In this document: positions 27,721 through 38,329 of the stretch, in pieces
Layout: each line of letters starts with the position of its first letter
How positions within the stretch are numbered: position 1 is the stretch's first letter
Assembly: GCA_902622875.1 (NCBI GenBank)
Contig: CACNRW010000001.1
Span: 1-64,000 of the forward strand
Reading direction: 5' to 3'
Source of the DNA: an uncultured SAR116 cluster alpha proteobacterium
GTDB taxonomy: Bacteria; Pseudomonadota; Alphaproteobacteria; Puniceispirillales; Marisalimonadaceae
Length of the DNA stretch: 64,000 nt
Program-made: the position numbers and the translations under genes
The notes under the pieces: generated by a model
The model's database searches: none
The model's input: only the letters and a program-made list of their open reading frames with translations
Told to the model about the DNA's origin: nothing

Positions 27721-29640
27721 ATGGCTAAAGTTATCGGTATCGATTTGGGTACAACTAATTCATGTGTTTCTGTTATGGATGGAAAATTACCAAAAATAAT
27801 TGAAAACAGTGAAGGAGCAAGAACAACCCCTTCCATGGTCGGTATTACAGATGACGAAAGATTGGTTGGTCAACCAGCAAAAAGACAGGCTGTAACAAAT
27901 CCTGAAAACACTCTTTTTGCAATCAAAAGACTAATTGGAAGAAGACATGATGATAAATATTCCAAAAAATTTTCTGAGTTAGTACCTTATAAAATTGTTT
28001 CTGCAAAAAATGGTGATGCCTGGGTTCAAGCTAATGGACAAGATTATGCACCTTCTGAAGTATCAAGCTTTATATTAAGAAAACTCAAAGAGGATGCAGA
28101 AGCATTTCTTGGTGAAACCGTTGATAAAGCAGTTATTACTGTCCCAGCTTATTTTAATGATGCCCAAAGACAAGCTACTAAAGATGCAGGAAAAATTGCT
28201 GGCTTAGAAGTTTTAAGAATTATAAATGAACCAACAGCAGCAGCTTTAGCATATGGACTAGACAAAAAGGAAAGTGGTACGATTGCTGTTTATGATCTTG
28301 GTGGAGGTACTTTTGACGTTTCCATTCTTGAAGTTGGTGACGGTGTTTTTGAAGTTAAATCTACTAATGGAGACACATTCCTAGGAGGTGAAGATTTTGA
28401 TCAACGTATTATAGATTATATTGCTGAACAATTTAAAAAAGACAACGGCATAGATTTAAGATTAGACAAATTAGCTCTTCAAAGGATGAAAGAAGCAGCA
28501 GAAAAAGCAAAAATAGAACTTTCAAGTGCGTCTCAAACAGATGTAAATTTGCCGTTTGTAACGGCTGACGCAAGTGGCCCAAAACACTTAAATGTAAAAT
28601 TAACAAGATCTCAATATGAAGGTTTAGTTGATGATCTGATTACTAAAAGTATAGATCCGTGTAAAGCAGCTCTTAAAGATGCTGGTGTAAATGCTGGTGA
28701 CATAGATGAAGTCATCTTGGTAGGTGGAATGACTAGAATGCCAAAAATTATAGAGGCGGTTACTTCTTTTTTTAAAACAGAACCTCATAGAGGCGTAAAT
28801 CCTGATGAGGTTGTAGCTTCAGGTGCGGCTATTCAAGGTGGAGTTTTAATGGGAGACGTTAAAGACGTACTTTTACTTGATGTAACACCCTTATCATTAG
28901 GCATTGAAACATTAGGTGGGGTGTTCACACGACTAATTGATCGAAACACAACAATACCCTCAAAAAAATCCCAAATATTTTCTACTGCAGAAGATAACCA
29001 ATCTGCCGTTACAATTCGAGTGTCCCAAGGCGAAAGGGAAATGGCATCTGACAACAAATCATTAGGTGAGTTTAATCTTGAAGGTATTGCTTCGGCACCT
29101 AGAGGTGTTCCACAAATAGAAGTGACATTTGATATTGATGCGAATGGAATTGTTAATGTGAGTGCTCAAGATAAAGCAACAGGTAAAGCGCATAATATTA
29201 CTATCCAAGCCTCTGGTGGACTTGATGACAATGAAATTGAAAGAATGGTTAAAGAAGCTGAGGACAATGCAGAAGCAGATAAAGAAAAAAGAGAAGCTAT
29301 AGATGTTCGAAACCAAGCTGAATCTATGATACATGGCGCTGAAAAATCTTTAACTGATTTGGGTGAGAAAGCAGATCAAAGTGCAAAAACAGAAGTTGAA
29401 GAAGCAATTGGTGAAGTAAAAAAATCCCTTGAAGGTGATGATATAACTATTATTAAAGATAAAACATCTACTTTATCGGCAATAATGATGAAGATGGGAG
29501 AGGCAGCTTACAAGGATGGTCAGGAAAATAATACAGAAAATACTGAAGAAACAGATAGCTCAAATGAGAACAAAGAGGATGTTGTAGACGCAGACTTTGA
29601 AGAAGTAAAAGACAACGAAGAAAAGAAAGACGCTTCCTAA
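27721..29640 (+). CDS. dnaK: Chaperone DnaK (Hsp70)
   Basis: ATP-driven folding chaperone. Signatures [17 protein letters not shown] (residues 5-21), [14 protein letters not shown] and [13 protein letters not shown] mark the actin-like ATPase domain; the substrate-binding domain and a helical lid follow, with an acidic tail ([16 protein letters not shown]) ending at 639 residues as in other proteobacteria. A strong AGGGAG Shine-Dalgarno lies 6 nt before the ATG. dnaJ starts 29 nt downstream. Confidence 0.99.
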   Translation: MAKVIGIDLGTTNSCVSVMDGKLPKIIENSEGARTTPSMVGITDDERLVGQPAKRQAVTNPENTLFAIKRLIGRRHDDKYSKKFSELVPYKIVSAKNGDAWVQANGQDYAPSEVSSFILRKLKEDAEAFLGETVDKAVITVPAYFNDAQRQATKDAGKIAGLEVLRIINEPTAAALAYGLDKKESGTIAVYDLGGGTFDVSILEVGDGVFEVKSTNGDTFLGGEDFDQRIIDYIAEQFKKDNGIDLRLDKLALQRMKEAAEKAKIELSSASQTDVNLPFVTADASGPKHLNVKLTRSQYEGLVDDLITKSIDPCKAALKDAGVNAGDIDEVILVGGMTRMPKIIEAVTSFFKTEPHRGVNPDEVVASGAAIQGGVLMGDVKDVLLLDVTPLSLGIETLGGVFTRLIDRNTTIPSKKSQIFSTAEDNQSAVTIRVSQGEREMASDNKSLGEFNLEGIASAPRGVPQIEVTFDIDANGIVNVSAQDKATGKAHNITIQASGGLDDNEIERMVKEAEDNAEADKEKREAIDVRNQAESMIHGAEKSLTDLGEKADQSAKTEVEEAIGEVKKSLEGDDITIIKDKTSTLSAIMMKMGEAAYKDGQENNTENTEETDSSNENKEDVVDADFEEVKDNEEKKDAS

Positions 29641-29669
29641 ATATATAAAGATATACTTAAGGTATTAAA

Positions 29670-30770
29670 ATGGCACGTGATTATTACGATATATTAGGTT
29701 TATCTAAATCAGCTTCAGAAAGTGAAATAAAGTCTTCATATCGTAAATTAGCTATGAAATATCATCCTGACAGAAATCCTGGTGATAAAAAAGCTGAAGA
29801 AAAATTTAAAGAAATTTCTGAATCCTACGAGATACTTAAGGATCCTAAAAAAAAAGCTGCATATGATCAGTATGGTCATGCTGCTTTTTCTCAAGGATCT
29901 AGTGGGGGTTCTGCGGGTGGTTTTTCTGGTTTCGGGAGTGGTGGATTCTCTGATATTTTTGAAGATATGTTTGGTATGGGAGGTGGTTCCGAAAGAAGAT
30001 CAGCATCAACAGGATCTGATCTAAGATATGATTTAACCGTATCACTAGAACAAGCATATTCAGGTGATCAAGTGGAGATTTCATTGACAGTACCAACAAA
30101 GTGTGACTCTTGTAATGGATCAGGTGCTAACAAAGGATCACAGCCTAAACAATGCAGTCAATGCGGTGGTTATGGAAAAGTTAGGGCACAACAAGGTTTT
30201 TTCACCATTGAAAGAACGTGCGCAGCTTGTTCCGGCGCAGGTGAAATTATTGGAGATCCTTGTAGATCTTGTAAAGGTCAAGGTAGAGTTAACAAAAATA
30301 AAAAGCTTTCAGTAAATGTACCTTCAGGGGTTGACAATGGAACTCGTATTCGTCTTTCCGGAGAAGGTGAAGCTGGAGCAAGAGGTTCATCACCTGGTGA
30401 TTTATATATTTTCATTGACATTAAAGATCATTCTATATTTCAAAGAGACGGCAAAGACACCTTTATTGAGGTACCTGTATCTTTTATCGATGCGGTTTTA
30501 GGAAACTCAATACAAGTTCCATGTATCGATGGCTCGAAAGCCAAAATGAATTTAAGCTCTGGCACACAAAGTGGAACTCGTTTACGAATGAAAGGTAAAG
30601 GTATGCCTGGACTACGAGGAGGATCTAGAGGTGATCAGTATGTTCAAATAAATGTAGAAACACCAGTAGGTATTTCAAGAAAACAAGAGGATTTATTTAA
30701 ACAAATTAAGGATTTAGGTGTTGACAAAATCAGCCCCAAGACCAGTAGATTTAAAAAACTAATACAATAA
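29670..30770 (+). CDS. dnaJ: Chaperone DnaJ (Hsp40)
   Basis: Co-chaperone that stimulates DnaK ATPase and presents substrates. The J domain has the HPD tripeptide in YHPDRNPGD (near residue 32), a Gly/Phe-rich linker, four CxxCxGxG-type zinc-binding repeats ([32 protein letters not shown]) and the C-terminal domain. 366 residues, full-length type I DnaJ. AAGG 7 nt before the ATG. Confidence 0.98.
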   Translation: MARDYYDILGLSKSASESEIKSSYRKLAMKYHPDRNPGDKKAEEKFKEISESYEILKDPKKKAAYDQYGHAAFSQGSSGGSAGGFSGFGSGGFSDIFEDMFGMGGGSERRSASTGSDLRYDLTVSLEQAYSGDQVEISLTVPTKCDSCNGSGANKGSQPKQCSQCGGYGKVRAQQGFFTIERTCAACSGAGEIIGDPCRSCKGQGRVNKNKKLSVNVPSGVDNGTRIRLSGEGEAGARGSSPGDLYIFIDIKDHSIFQRDGKDTFIEVPVSFIDAVLGNSIQVPCIDGSKAKMNLSSGTQSGTRLRMKGKGMPGLRGGSRGDQYVQINVETPVGISRKQEDLFKQIKDLGVDKISPKTSRFKKLIQ

Positions 30771-30822
30771 ACTGTATTTTTTTGTATAACAGAATTTATG
30801 TAATCTTAAAAAAGAGCAAAAT

Positions 30823-31635
30823 ATGAAAAAAATCTCTGTTTCTATTCCAGGTGGTAATGGTCGCATGGGCAAAACTTTACTTGGCTTAATAATAGAAAAC
30901 GAAAAGTTTAATCTATCTAGTTCTACTTGTTTGCCGAATGAAGATGAATTAGGTCTTGATATTGGAATTTTAGTTGGTAAAGCCAAGATTTTTAAAGAAT
31001 TAAATACTAACACTATGTCTTTATTTCAAAATTCAGACGTACTGATTGATTTTACAGTTCCAGAGGCAACTATGTTTCATGCAAGACAATGCTATGAAAA
31101 TAATATGTCTATTGTAATAGGGACTACTGGATTAAAAAAATCTCAAGAAGAAGAATTACTTACCTTATCTAAAAAAATTCCTATAGTTTACTCGGCAAAT
31201 TTTTCTATAGGAGTAACGCTATTATCTAGTTTAGTTTTAAATTCAGCTAAAATGTTAGGAGCTGAATGGGATATTGAAATATTAGAGATGCACCATAAAC
31301 ATAAAATAGATGCTCCATCGGGAACAGCACTGTTACTTGGAAAATCAGCGGCACAAGCAAGAGGTCAAGAATTGTCAAACGTCAAGTCAGTTTTAAGAGA
31401 CGGTATTGTGGGAAAAAGAAAAGAATCTGAAATAGGTTTTGCAGTTTTAAGAGGAGGGGACGTTGTAGGAGAACATTCTGTAATTTTTTCTAACACAGGA
31501 GAACGAATAGAATTAGTTCATAAGGCTACAGACAGGTCAATTTTTGCTTCTGGTGCTTTGAGAGCATCTCATTGGGCTGCTACAGCAGACCCTGGTTTAT
31601 ACAGTTTATCAGATGTTTTAAATAACGGTGGATAG
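30823..31635 (+). CDS. dapB: 4-hydroxy-tetrahydrodipicolinate reductase
   Basis: NAD(P)H-dependent step in lysine and diaminopimelate synthesis. N-terminal nucleotide-binding motif PGGNGRMGKTLL, and the catalytic/substrate motif EMHHKHKIDAPSGTALLLG (His pair and Lys) are intact. 270 residues. Located after dnaJ, as in many alphaproteobacteria. A convergent lipoprotein gene ends only 13 nt beyond its stop. Confidence 0.97.
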   Translation: MKKISVSIPGGNGRMGKTLLGLIIENEKFNLSSSTCLPNEDELGLDIGILVGKAKIFKELNTNTMSLFQNSDVLIDFTVPEATMFHARQCYENNMSIVIGTTGLKKSQEEELLTLSKKIPIVYSANFSIGVTLLSSLVLNSAKMLGAEWDIEILEMHHKHKIDAPSGTALLLGKSAAQARGQELSNVKSVLRDGIVGKRKESEIGFAVLRGGDVVGEHSVIFSNTGERIELVHKATDRSIFASGALRASHWAATADPGLYSLSDVLNNGG

Positions 31636-31648
31636 AACTCATTGTTAT

Positions 31649-32245
31649 TTATCTAAGTCTGTTACTTATTTCTTTTAAACACTTTTCAGGTTCAATGATG
31701 CCATAAAGCTTTGTTGATCGTGTTTGTACATGTTTCACATAATAACCATCTTTTTTTTTAAGAAAATAAACATCTAAAAAACAGCTTGAAAAATAATATT
31801 GGTAACTTTTTAATTTACCTTCTTCTTTAATAAAATCACTTTGTCCCAATTTTTGGATTAATTTTTTTTCAGACCAATTTTTAATTGTATTAATTTCAAA
31901 AATTTTAGTTTTAGGCACAATTAATTTTTTTCTTAAAACAACAGTCTTGACTTTCTTCTTCTGTTCGGGGACCTTTATTGGTGCTATTTCAATTTTATTT
32001 GAGTTTTTCTCTTTATCAATACCATCTATTGGTGTTATTTCAATTTTATTTGAGTGTTTCTCTTTATCAATGTCATCAATAATAGTTTTTGTATTTTTTT
32101 CTTCTAAATTATCTATTTTTTTATTTTGATTTTCATGTCTTTTTTTAGTATCAAGAAAAAAATTCTGATGTTCCAAGGTATGACATGAGCCAAAAAATAA
32201 AATAATGGCAAAGTTTAAGACAATTTTGTTTAGATTTAATTTCAT
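31649..32245 (-). CDS. Hypothetical lipoprotein with internal repeat
   Basis: No name can be given. A signal with lipobox (FFGSC) suggests an envelope lipoprotein. The middle is a charged, low-complexity linker with two 17-residue repeats (IDKEKxSNKIEIxPI). The C-terminal region, about residues 125-195 (WSEKKLIQKLGQSDFIKEEGKLKSYQYYF...LDVYFL), looks like a small domain of the type seen in outer-membrane lipoproteins that bind partners, where a helix and loop (GxPDxxRxEG-like) precede a strand pair containing a conserved cysteine; I infer this from pattern only. Separate minus-strand transcript between dapB and the PfkB kinase. Confidence 0.75.
   Translation of the reverse strand: MKLNLNKIVLNFAIILFFGSCHTLEHQNFFLDTKKRHENQNKKIDNLEEKNTKTIIDDIDKEKHSNKIEITPIDGIDKEKNSNKIEIAPIKVPEQKKKVKTVVLRKKLIVPKTKIFEINTIKNWSEKKLIQKLGQSDFIKEEGKLKSYQYYFSSCFLDVYFLKKKDGYYVKHVQTRSTKLYGIIEPEKCLKEISNRLR
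31977..32078 (-). repeat. 51-bp direct duplication inside the lipoprotein gene
   Basis: Two adjacent 51-bp units, 31977-32027 and 32028-32078, differ at only a few positions and encode 17-residue repeats in the linker of the lipoprotein. Being a multiple of three, the duplication keeps frame. Confidence 0.9.
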
Positions 32246-32313
32246 GAATGATATTCATAATTATTGTTTAGTATTAAGTCTAATTAAAAATCATCTTTTG
32301 GGAAATAGTGTAT

Positions 32314-33285
32314 ATGTCTAAATATCAAGTTTGTTTTATTGGTAATGCCATTGTAGATATTATTTCTAAATTTTCGGATGAAAATTTAAAAGAATTAAAA
32401 ATACCAAAAGGATCTATGCAACTTATAGACAAAAAGTCATCTAATAAAATTTTAGATTATATAAAAAATCCAATCATAATTTCTGGGGGTAGTGCAGCAA
32501 ACACGGCCGTTGGTTTCAGCTCATTTGGAGGAATCTGTTCTTTTATTGGGCAGATAGGCAATGATGATTTTGGAACTTTGTTTTCGAAAGATCTGAATAA
32601 TTCTGGTGTTTTTTTCGAAAATAAAATGGTTGAGACATCGGAAGAAACCTCAAAAAGTATTGTTTTAGTTACCCCAGACGCAGAAAGAAGCATGAGTACA
32701 TATTTAGGGGCTAGTGTTCAATTTAGCATAAATTGTATTAATAAAAAATTAATTATTAATAGCAAGATAATTTACATTGAAGGCTATTTATTTGATCAAT
32801 CTGATGCAAAAAAAGCCATTTACTATTGTTGTGAATTAGCTAAAGCTCATAATTGTAAAGTTGCCTTAAGTTTGTCTGATTCATTCTGTGTAGATAGACA
32901 CAGACAAGAGTTCTCCGAATTAATTAATAAATTCGTTAACATTATTTTTTCTAATGAGTCTGAAATCCAAAGTTTATATCAATTGAATTTGCAAGAAAGT
33001 TTAAAAAAAATTAAAGAGAATGTGGAAGTTGGAGTAATCACTTTAGGATCTAAAGGTTCCATCGTTTTTCAAAATCAGATTGAAAACTTAATACCTTCTG
33101 TTTCGGTAAATGATCCAGTAGATACAACAGGTGCAGGTGATATATTTGCATCTGGCTTTCTATTTGGTTTAACAAATAATTATTCAATTGAAGATTGCGG
33201 AAAATTAGGAAGCAAGGTAGCTGCAGATATAATTAAATATGTTGGTGCAAGACCCAGAACTCAACTTAAAACATTTCTTAATTAG
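32314..33285 (+). CDS. PfkB family carbohydrate/nucleoside kinase (adenosine kinase-like)
   Basis: Ribokinase-fold kinase. The N-terminal substrate-binding segment is IISGGSAANTAVGFSSFGG; the C-terminal ATP/catalytic signature DPVDTTGAGDIFASGF carries the catalytic aspartate of GAGD. Overall form resembles alphaproteobacterial proteins annotated as adenosine kinase, but the sugar or nucleoside specificity cannot be read from the motifs. A GTG at 32308 is in frame; I chose the ATG at 32314 because GGGA lies 10 nt before it. Its 3' end overlaps maeB by 8 nt. Confidence 0.88.
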   Translation: MSKYQVCFIGNAIVDIISKFSDENLKELKIPKGSMQLIDKKSSNKILDYIKNPIIISGGSAANTAVGFSSFGGICSFIGQIGNDDFGTLFSKDLNNSGVFFENKMVETSEETSKSIVLVTPDAERSMSTYLGASVQFSINCINKKLIINSKIIYIEGYLFDQSDAKKAIYYCCELAKAHNCKVALSLSDSFCVDRHRQEFSELINKFVNIIFSNESEIQSLYQLNLQESLKKIKENVEVGVITLGSKGSIVFQNQIENLIPSVSVNDPVDTTGAGDIFASGFLFGLTNNYSIEDCGKLGSKVAADIIKYVGARPRTQLKTFLN

Positions 33286-35566
33286 AATATAACGAATTAT
33301 AAGTTGCAATAGATGCAGAATTAACAATATCTGATACAGAAGAGCCCATTTGTACAATTTGAAATGGTTTTTCTCCACCTATCATTAAAGGTCCTAAAAT
33401 TGACCCTCCTCCAAGTTTTTGTAATAGCTTAAAAGAAATATTTGCAGATAAGAGACTTGGCATAATTAGAACATTAGCTGGTCCAGAAAGTCTGCAAAAC
33501 GGATAATTGTCCTTAATGAGATTATAATCTAACGCAACCTCAGGTGTCATTTCTCCATCAAACTCAAAACCAACATTTCTCGTATTCAAAATATTAACTG
33601 CTTCTTTTAGGTTTTTCGAGCTAGGCCTAGTTAAGCTCCCAAAATTAGAAAATGATAATAATGCTACACGAGGTGTATAACCTAAACTTTTCACGGTACT
33701 TGCTATACCTGTTGCAATATTAGCTAATTGTTCTGCATTTGGCATATCATGTATATTGACGTCACCAATAAAAACAGTTCGCTCTTTGGAAACCATCATT
33801 GACATTGATAAAAAGCTTTCATCATTTTTAGGTGAAATTACTTTTGTAATGTCATCAAAGCATCGTCCAAAAGGTCTAGTCACTCCAGTTACCATTGCAT
33901 CAGCATCACCAGCAGATACCATAGATGCAGCAAAAACATTCCTGTCTTGGTTTATTAATCTTTGACAATCTCTTCTTAAGTGTCCATGTCGATGAAGTCG
34001 TTTATATAGATTATTTATATATTTTTGATTATTTTTACTTAAACTAGCATTGTGAATTATTAATTCATTTAGTCCTTCCAAGTTAACTTCTTCCATTGTT
34101 TCTTTTACTCTATTTTCTCTTCCAATTAAAATTGGAATTCCAAAACCTGAATTATAAAATGATAAAGCTGCTCGTATTGTTTTTTCTTCTTCGCCTTCTG
34201 CGAAAACAACTTTCTGCTTTTTACTTTTTATTCTAGATTTTATGGGTTCTAAAATAGAGGCTATAGGGTTAGTCCTACCTTCTAATTCTCTTCTATACGC
34301 ATCTAAATTCTTAATAGGTCTTCTAGCAACACCAGCGTCCATTGCTGCTTTGGCAACTGCAGACGAAACAGACGAAATAAGTCTTGGATCAAAAGGTGCA
34401 GGTATTATGTAATCATTACCGTAATGTAATTGTACTCCATGATAAGCAGCATTAACCTCATCAGGCACATCTTCCCTGGCTAATTCAGCAATAGCATTTG
34501 CTGCAGCAATTTTCATTTCTTCATTAATCATAGTTGCTCTTACATCTAAAGCGCCTCTAAAAATATAAGGGAATCCTAGCACGTTATTCACTTGGTTGGG
34601 ATAATCAGATCTTCCAGTGGCAATAATTGCATCTGACCTTACACTCTTCACTTCTTCTGGCATTATTTCAGGTATTGGATTTGCCATAGCAAATATTATT
34701 GGTTTATCAGCCATACTTTGTATCATTTTCTTTGTAACTGATCCTGGAACAGATAACCCTAAGAAAACATCTGAATTATTAAAAGCTTCTTCTAAAGTTC
34801 TTGCTTTTGTATCAACTGTATGTCCAGATTTCCACTGATTCATATTGGACTGTCTACCTTTATATATAACCCCATCTCGATCTACTAGAATTATGTTATT
34901 ATTTTGCGCCCCCATTCCCTTCAAAAGTTCAACACAAGCTATTGAAGCCGCACCTGCCCCATTACAAACAAACTTTGTATCTTCTATTCTTCTATTAGTT
35001 AAATGAAGCGCATTTATTATTCCTGCAGCTGTAACAATTGCTGTCCCGTGTTGATCATCGTGAAATACTGGTATCTTCATTATCTCTCTTAATCTTTGTT
35101 CAATAATAAAACAATCAGGAGCTTTTATATCTTCTAGATTAATACCTCCGAAACTTGGTTCAAGTAATGAAACTGCTTCAATAAATTTTTCCGTATCCTC
35201 TGTATCTATCTCTAAATCAATACCATCTAAATCCGCAAACTTTTTAAATAATACAGCTTTGCCCTCCATTACAGGTTTTGATGCGGATGCACCAATATTA
35301 CCAAGACCCAGTACAGCTGTTCCATTTGAAATAACGGCAACTATATTTCCTTTTGAGGTATAGTCATATATTGTTTCTGGTGTCTTTTCTATCTCAAGAC
35401 ATGGAGTTGCTACACCTGGTGAGTATGCTAAGGATAAATCATGAGAACTAATTAAAGGTGTTGTTGGTGTAACTTCTAATTTCCCAGGACGACCTTTTTT
35501 ATGATAATCTAAAGCTTCTTTCTCTAAATTTGATTTTATAGTATCATCTTTTTTGTTAGTAGACAT
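33278..35566 (-). CDS. maeB: NADP-dependent malic enzyme with phosphotransacetylase-like domain
   Basis: Oxidatively decarboxylates malate to pyruvate, giving NADPH. The N-terminal 430 residues hold the malic enzyme domain (VISNGTAVLGLGNIGA, FHDDQHGTAIVTAAGIINAL, FVCNGAGAASIACVELL); the C-terminal 330 residues form a phosphate acetyl/butyryl transferase-like domain (VFAEGEEEKTIRAA...), which in MaeB proteins is thought to be regulatory. 762 residues, full length. Monocistronic, divergent from mutS across 141 bp. Confidence 0.97.
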   Translation of the reverse strand: MSTNKKDDTIKSNLEKEALDYHKKGRPGKLEVTPTTPLISSHDLSLAYSPGVATPCLEIEKTPETIYDYTSKGNIVAVISNGTAVLGLGNIGASASKPVMEGKAVLFKKFADLDGIDLEIDTEDTEKFIEAVSLLEPSFGGINLEDIKAPDCFIIEQRLREIMKIPVFHDDQHGTAIVTAAGIINALHLTNRRIEDTKFVCNGAGAASIACVELLKGMGAQNNNIILVDRDGVIYKGRQSNMNQWKSGHTVDTKARTLEEAFNNSDVFLGLSVPGSVTKKMIQSMADKPIIFAMANPIPEIMPEEVKSVRSDAIIATGRSDYPNQVNNVLGFPYIFRGALDVRATMINEEMKIAAANAIAELAREDVPDEVNAAYHGVQLHYGNDYIIPAPFDPRLISSVSSAVAKAAMDAGVARRPIKNLDAYRRELEGRTNPIASILEPIKSRIKSKKQKVVFAEGEEEKTIRAALSFYNSGFGIPILIGRENRVKETMEEVNLEGLNELIIHNASLSKNNQKYINNLYKRLHRHGHLRRDCQRLINQDRNVFAASMVSAGDADAMVTGVTRPFGRCFDDITKVISPKNDESFLSMSMMVSKERTVFIGDVNIHDMPNAEQLANIATGIASTVKSLGYTPRVALLSFSNFGSLTRPSSKNLKEAVNILNTRNVGFEFDGEMTPEVALDYNLIKDNYPFCRLSGPANVLIMPSLLSANISFKLLQKLGGGSILGPLMIGGEKPFQIVQMGSSVSDIVNSASIATYNSLYSN

Positions 35567-35707
35567 TTTCCCCTCAAAAACTTAAAATAACTAATTTATG
35601 ACTATAACTTACTTTTTTAAAAAGGTCTTAATAAATTATATTTTACCTATTGATTATCAAATTAGAAATCAAATAGTTTAATTTCGTCTATAAGGAATTT
35701 TTTTATT

Positions 35708-38329
35708 GTGAATAATGTTAATACTCCAATGATGGACCAGTATTTAAATATAAAAAATCAATATAAAGATGTTTTACTTTTTTATAGAATGGGCGATTTT
35801 TATGAGTTGTTTTTTGAAGATGCGGTTGTTGCCTCTCAAGCGTTAGATATTGCCTTGACTAAAAGAGGGAAATCAAATGGTAAAGATATTCCTATGTGCG
35901 GGGTCCCATTTCATTCAGCTGATAATTATTTACCAAAGTTAATCAAAAAAGGTTTCAATGTTGCTGTATGCGAACAAACTGAAACAGCAGAAGAAGCTAA
36001 AATAAAATCAAAAAAAGGTCCACTAAAAAGGGAAGTAGTAAGAATAATTTCTCCCGGCACTTTGACAGAAGATAATCTTCTTGAAAGAAAAACTAACAAT
36101 TTTCTAGGAGCTTTATCTGATAATAACGGTTCTATCTCTATAGCATGGGTAGATGTTTCTACAGGATATTTTAAATCTAGGAATATACAAGAAGATAACA
36201 AATCAAGTACAAAACAACTATTAGCTAATCTTCTTTTAAGAATGAATTTCTCAGAATTACTAATTTCGGAAGATTTTGACTTAGACTTAATTGTAGAGGA
36301 ATGGCATTCAATTTTAAAGAAACAACCGCCAAGTTTGTTCCATTATTCATCTTGTTTAGATCAAATACTTTCTTACTATTCTATTGTTTCATTAGAGGGC
36401 GTAGGTTCTTTTAGTGATGGAGAAATTAAAGCAGCAGCAGTATTGCTTTCTTATTTGAAATTAACGCAATGTGGAAAAATTCCGCTTCTTTCAATGATTC
36501 AAACTGAAACTCAGAATAATTTTTTAGAGATTGATTACTTTACTCAAAAATCTCTTGAAATTTTTAATAATCTCTCAGGAGGTACTGAAGGGAGTTTAAT
36601 TTCTTGTCTAGATGAAACAAAAACAGCATGTGGTGCACGATTATTAAAACAGAGAGTTATCGAGCCCTTTTGTAAAATTGAACAAATTCAAGACAGATAT
36701 GATTTAACAAACTGGATAATAGAAAATAAAATCAATATATCACAATATCAAATAGATTTTGAAAATATACCAGATCTTGAAAGGTCACTCTCAAGAATAT
36801 CATTATCTAGGGGTGGCCCAAAAGATTTATTTCTGATGTCTAATGGTCTTTTGATTATAAAAGGAATTTATGAGGACTTGATTTCACATAATCAAGATGG
36901 AAAAACCCCCTCATTATTAAATTTCATAATTGATAATTTGGACATTGATTACAGTTTATTTTCAAATATAAATAAAGCTTTTAAATCAAATGTTCCGATT
37001 ATTGCAAAAGAAGGTAATTTTATAAAAGAAGGATACAATAAGGAGTTAGATCTTCTAAGGAACTATAGAAATTATGAATTAGATCATATAGCAAAACTTC
37101 AAAAAAAATACTCAGATTTAACAAATGTCAACTCATTAAAAATCAAGCATAATAGAATGCTAGGATATCATATAGAAGTAAGAGCACTCCATGATGAGTC
37201 CATGAGAAATATTGATCTATTTATCCATAGACAAACTACAGCCCAGACGTCTAGATTTACAACTGTTGAGCTAAATGATGTTGAAAACCAAATAATAAAT
37301 TCATTTGAAAAAGCTCTTAAAATTGAAATTGATATTTTTAATAATTTTGTAACTCAGATACTGGATAAGGGTAAAGAAATTTTAAATGTTGCACTTTCAA
37401 TTTCTGAATTAGATATTTCTATTATGGTTGCTAACCAATCAATAAGTAGAAATTATACTTGTCCAAATATTTTAGAGGAAAAAACCTTAGAAATTTTTGG
37501 AGGCAGGCATCCTGTAGTAGAACAACAAATGAACTTAAATGAGAAGTCATTTATTTTCAATGACTGTATTTTGAATAAAAGAGATTTTATATGGTTGATA
37601 ACAGGACCTAATATGGCAGGAAAATCTACTTTTCTCAGGCAAAATGCACTTATAGTTATAATGGCACAAGCTGGCTTATTTGTTCCTGCACAAAAAGCAA
37701 ATATAGGTATATTTGACAAAATTTTTTCTAGAGTAGGAGCTTCTGATGATTTAGCAAAAGGGCAATCAACTTTTATGATTGAAATGATAGAAACATCACT
37801 TATTTTAAATACTGCAACAGACAAATCATTGGTTATATTAGATGAAATTGGACGGGGAACCTCCACTTTTGACGGTCTAGCAATTGCTTGGTCAGTGTTA
37901 GAATATTTACACGAAAAAATCAAACCTAGAACTTTATTTGCCACTCATTATCATGAATTAACAAGTTTAAAGGAAAATCTTAAAAACTTGTCATGTCATC
38001 AAATGTCTATAAAGGAATGGAATGACTCCATAATTTTCATGCATAAAATTTTAAACGGGGAAGCTGATAAATCGTATGGTATTCATGTTGCAAAATTAGC
38101 AGGTCTTCCTCTAGATGTTACACATAAAGCTACAAAACTTTTATCCAATCTTAAACGAAAGGACAGAGAAAAACAGCATATGAGAACAGATGATCCAGTT
38201 ATATCTGAAAAAAACAAAGATGAGGAATTTTTTAGGGAATTTGACAGAATCAATGTTGACGAGATTACTCCACGTCAGTCACTAGATATATTATATAAAC
38301 TTAAATTACTAAGAAATATGAATGAATAA
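35708..38329 (+). CDS. mutS: DNA mismatch repair protein MutS
   Basis: Recognises mismatches and starts repair. The mismatch-reading motif GDFYELF is near residue 28, the lever and clamp domains follow, and the ATPase motifs GPNMAGKSTFLRQ (near 633) and VILDEIGRGTSTFDG with THYHE are intact. The start codon is GTG (35708) with AAGGA 11 nt upstream. 873 residues. glnD overlaps its last 8 nt, and the mutS-glnD-murJ-trpS order is common in alphaproteobacteria. Confidence 0.98.
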   Translation: MNNVNTPMMDQYLNIKNQYKDVLLFYRMGDFYELFFEDAVVASQALDIALTKRGKSNGKDIPMCGVPFHSADNYLPKLIKKGFNVAVCEQTETAEEAKIKSKKGPLKREVVRIISPGTLTEDNLLERKTNNFLGALSDNNGSISIAWVDVSTGYFKSRNIQEDNKSSTKQLLANLLLRMNFSELLISEDFDLDLIVEEWHSILKKQPPSLFHYSSCLDQILSYYSIVSLEGVGSFSDGEIKAAAVLLSYLKLTQCGKIPLLSMIQTETQNNFLEIDYFTQKSLEIFNNLSGGTEGSLISCLDETKTACGARLLKQRVIEPFCKIEQIQDRYDLTNWIIENKINISQYQIDFENIPDLERSLSRISLSRGGPKDLFLMSNGLLIIKGIYEDLISHNQDGKTPSLLNFIIDNLDIDYSLFSNINKAFKSNVPIIAKEGNFIKEGYNKELDLLRNYRNYELDHIAKLQKKYSDLTNVNSLKIKHNRMLGYHIEVRALHDESMRNIDLFIHRQTTAQTSRFTTVELNDVENQIINSFEKALKIEIDIFNNFVTQILDKGKEILNVALSISELDISIMVANQSISRNYTCPNILEEKTLEIFGGRHPVVEQQMNLNEKSFIFNDCILNKRDFIWLITGPNMAGKSTFLRQNALIVIMAQAGLFVPAQKANIGIFDKIFSRVGASDDLAKGQSTFMIEMIETSLILNTATDKSLVILDEIGRGTSTFDGLAIAWSVLEYLHEKIKPRTLFATHYHELTSLKENLKNLSCHQMSIKEWNDSIIFMHKILNGEADKSYGIHVAKLAGLPLDVTHKATKLLSNLKRKDREKQHMRTDDPVISEKNKDEEFFREFDRINVDEITPRQSLDILYKLKLLRNMNE

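Noticed and set aside
30771-30822. Terminator between dnaJ and dapB
   Set aside because: There is a T run, but only a weak 4-bp stem flanks it; dapB is more likely read from the same transcript.
31731-31746. TGTTTCACATAATAAC as a third parS
   Set aside because: Only the left half matches the parS palindrome; the right half does not, and it lies inside a coding region far from the origin.
37453-37944. Open frame of 163 codons opposite mutS
   Set aside because: It mirrors the MutS ATPase domain on the other strand; long shadow frames are expected there and no protein family fits.
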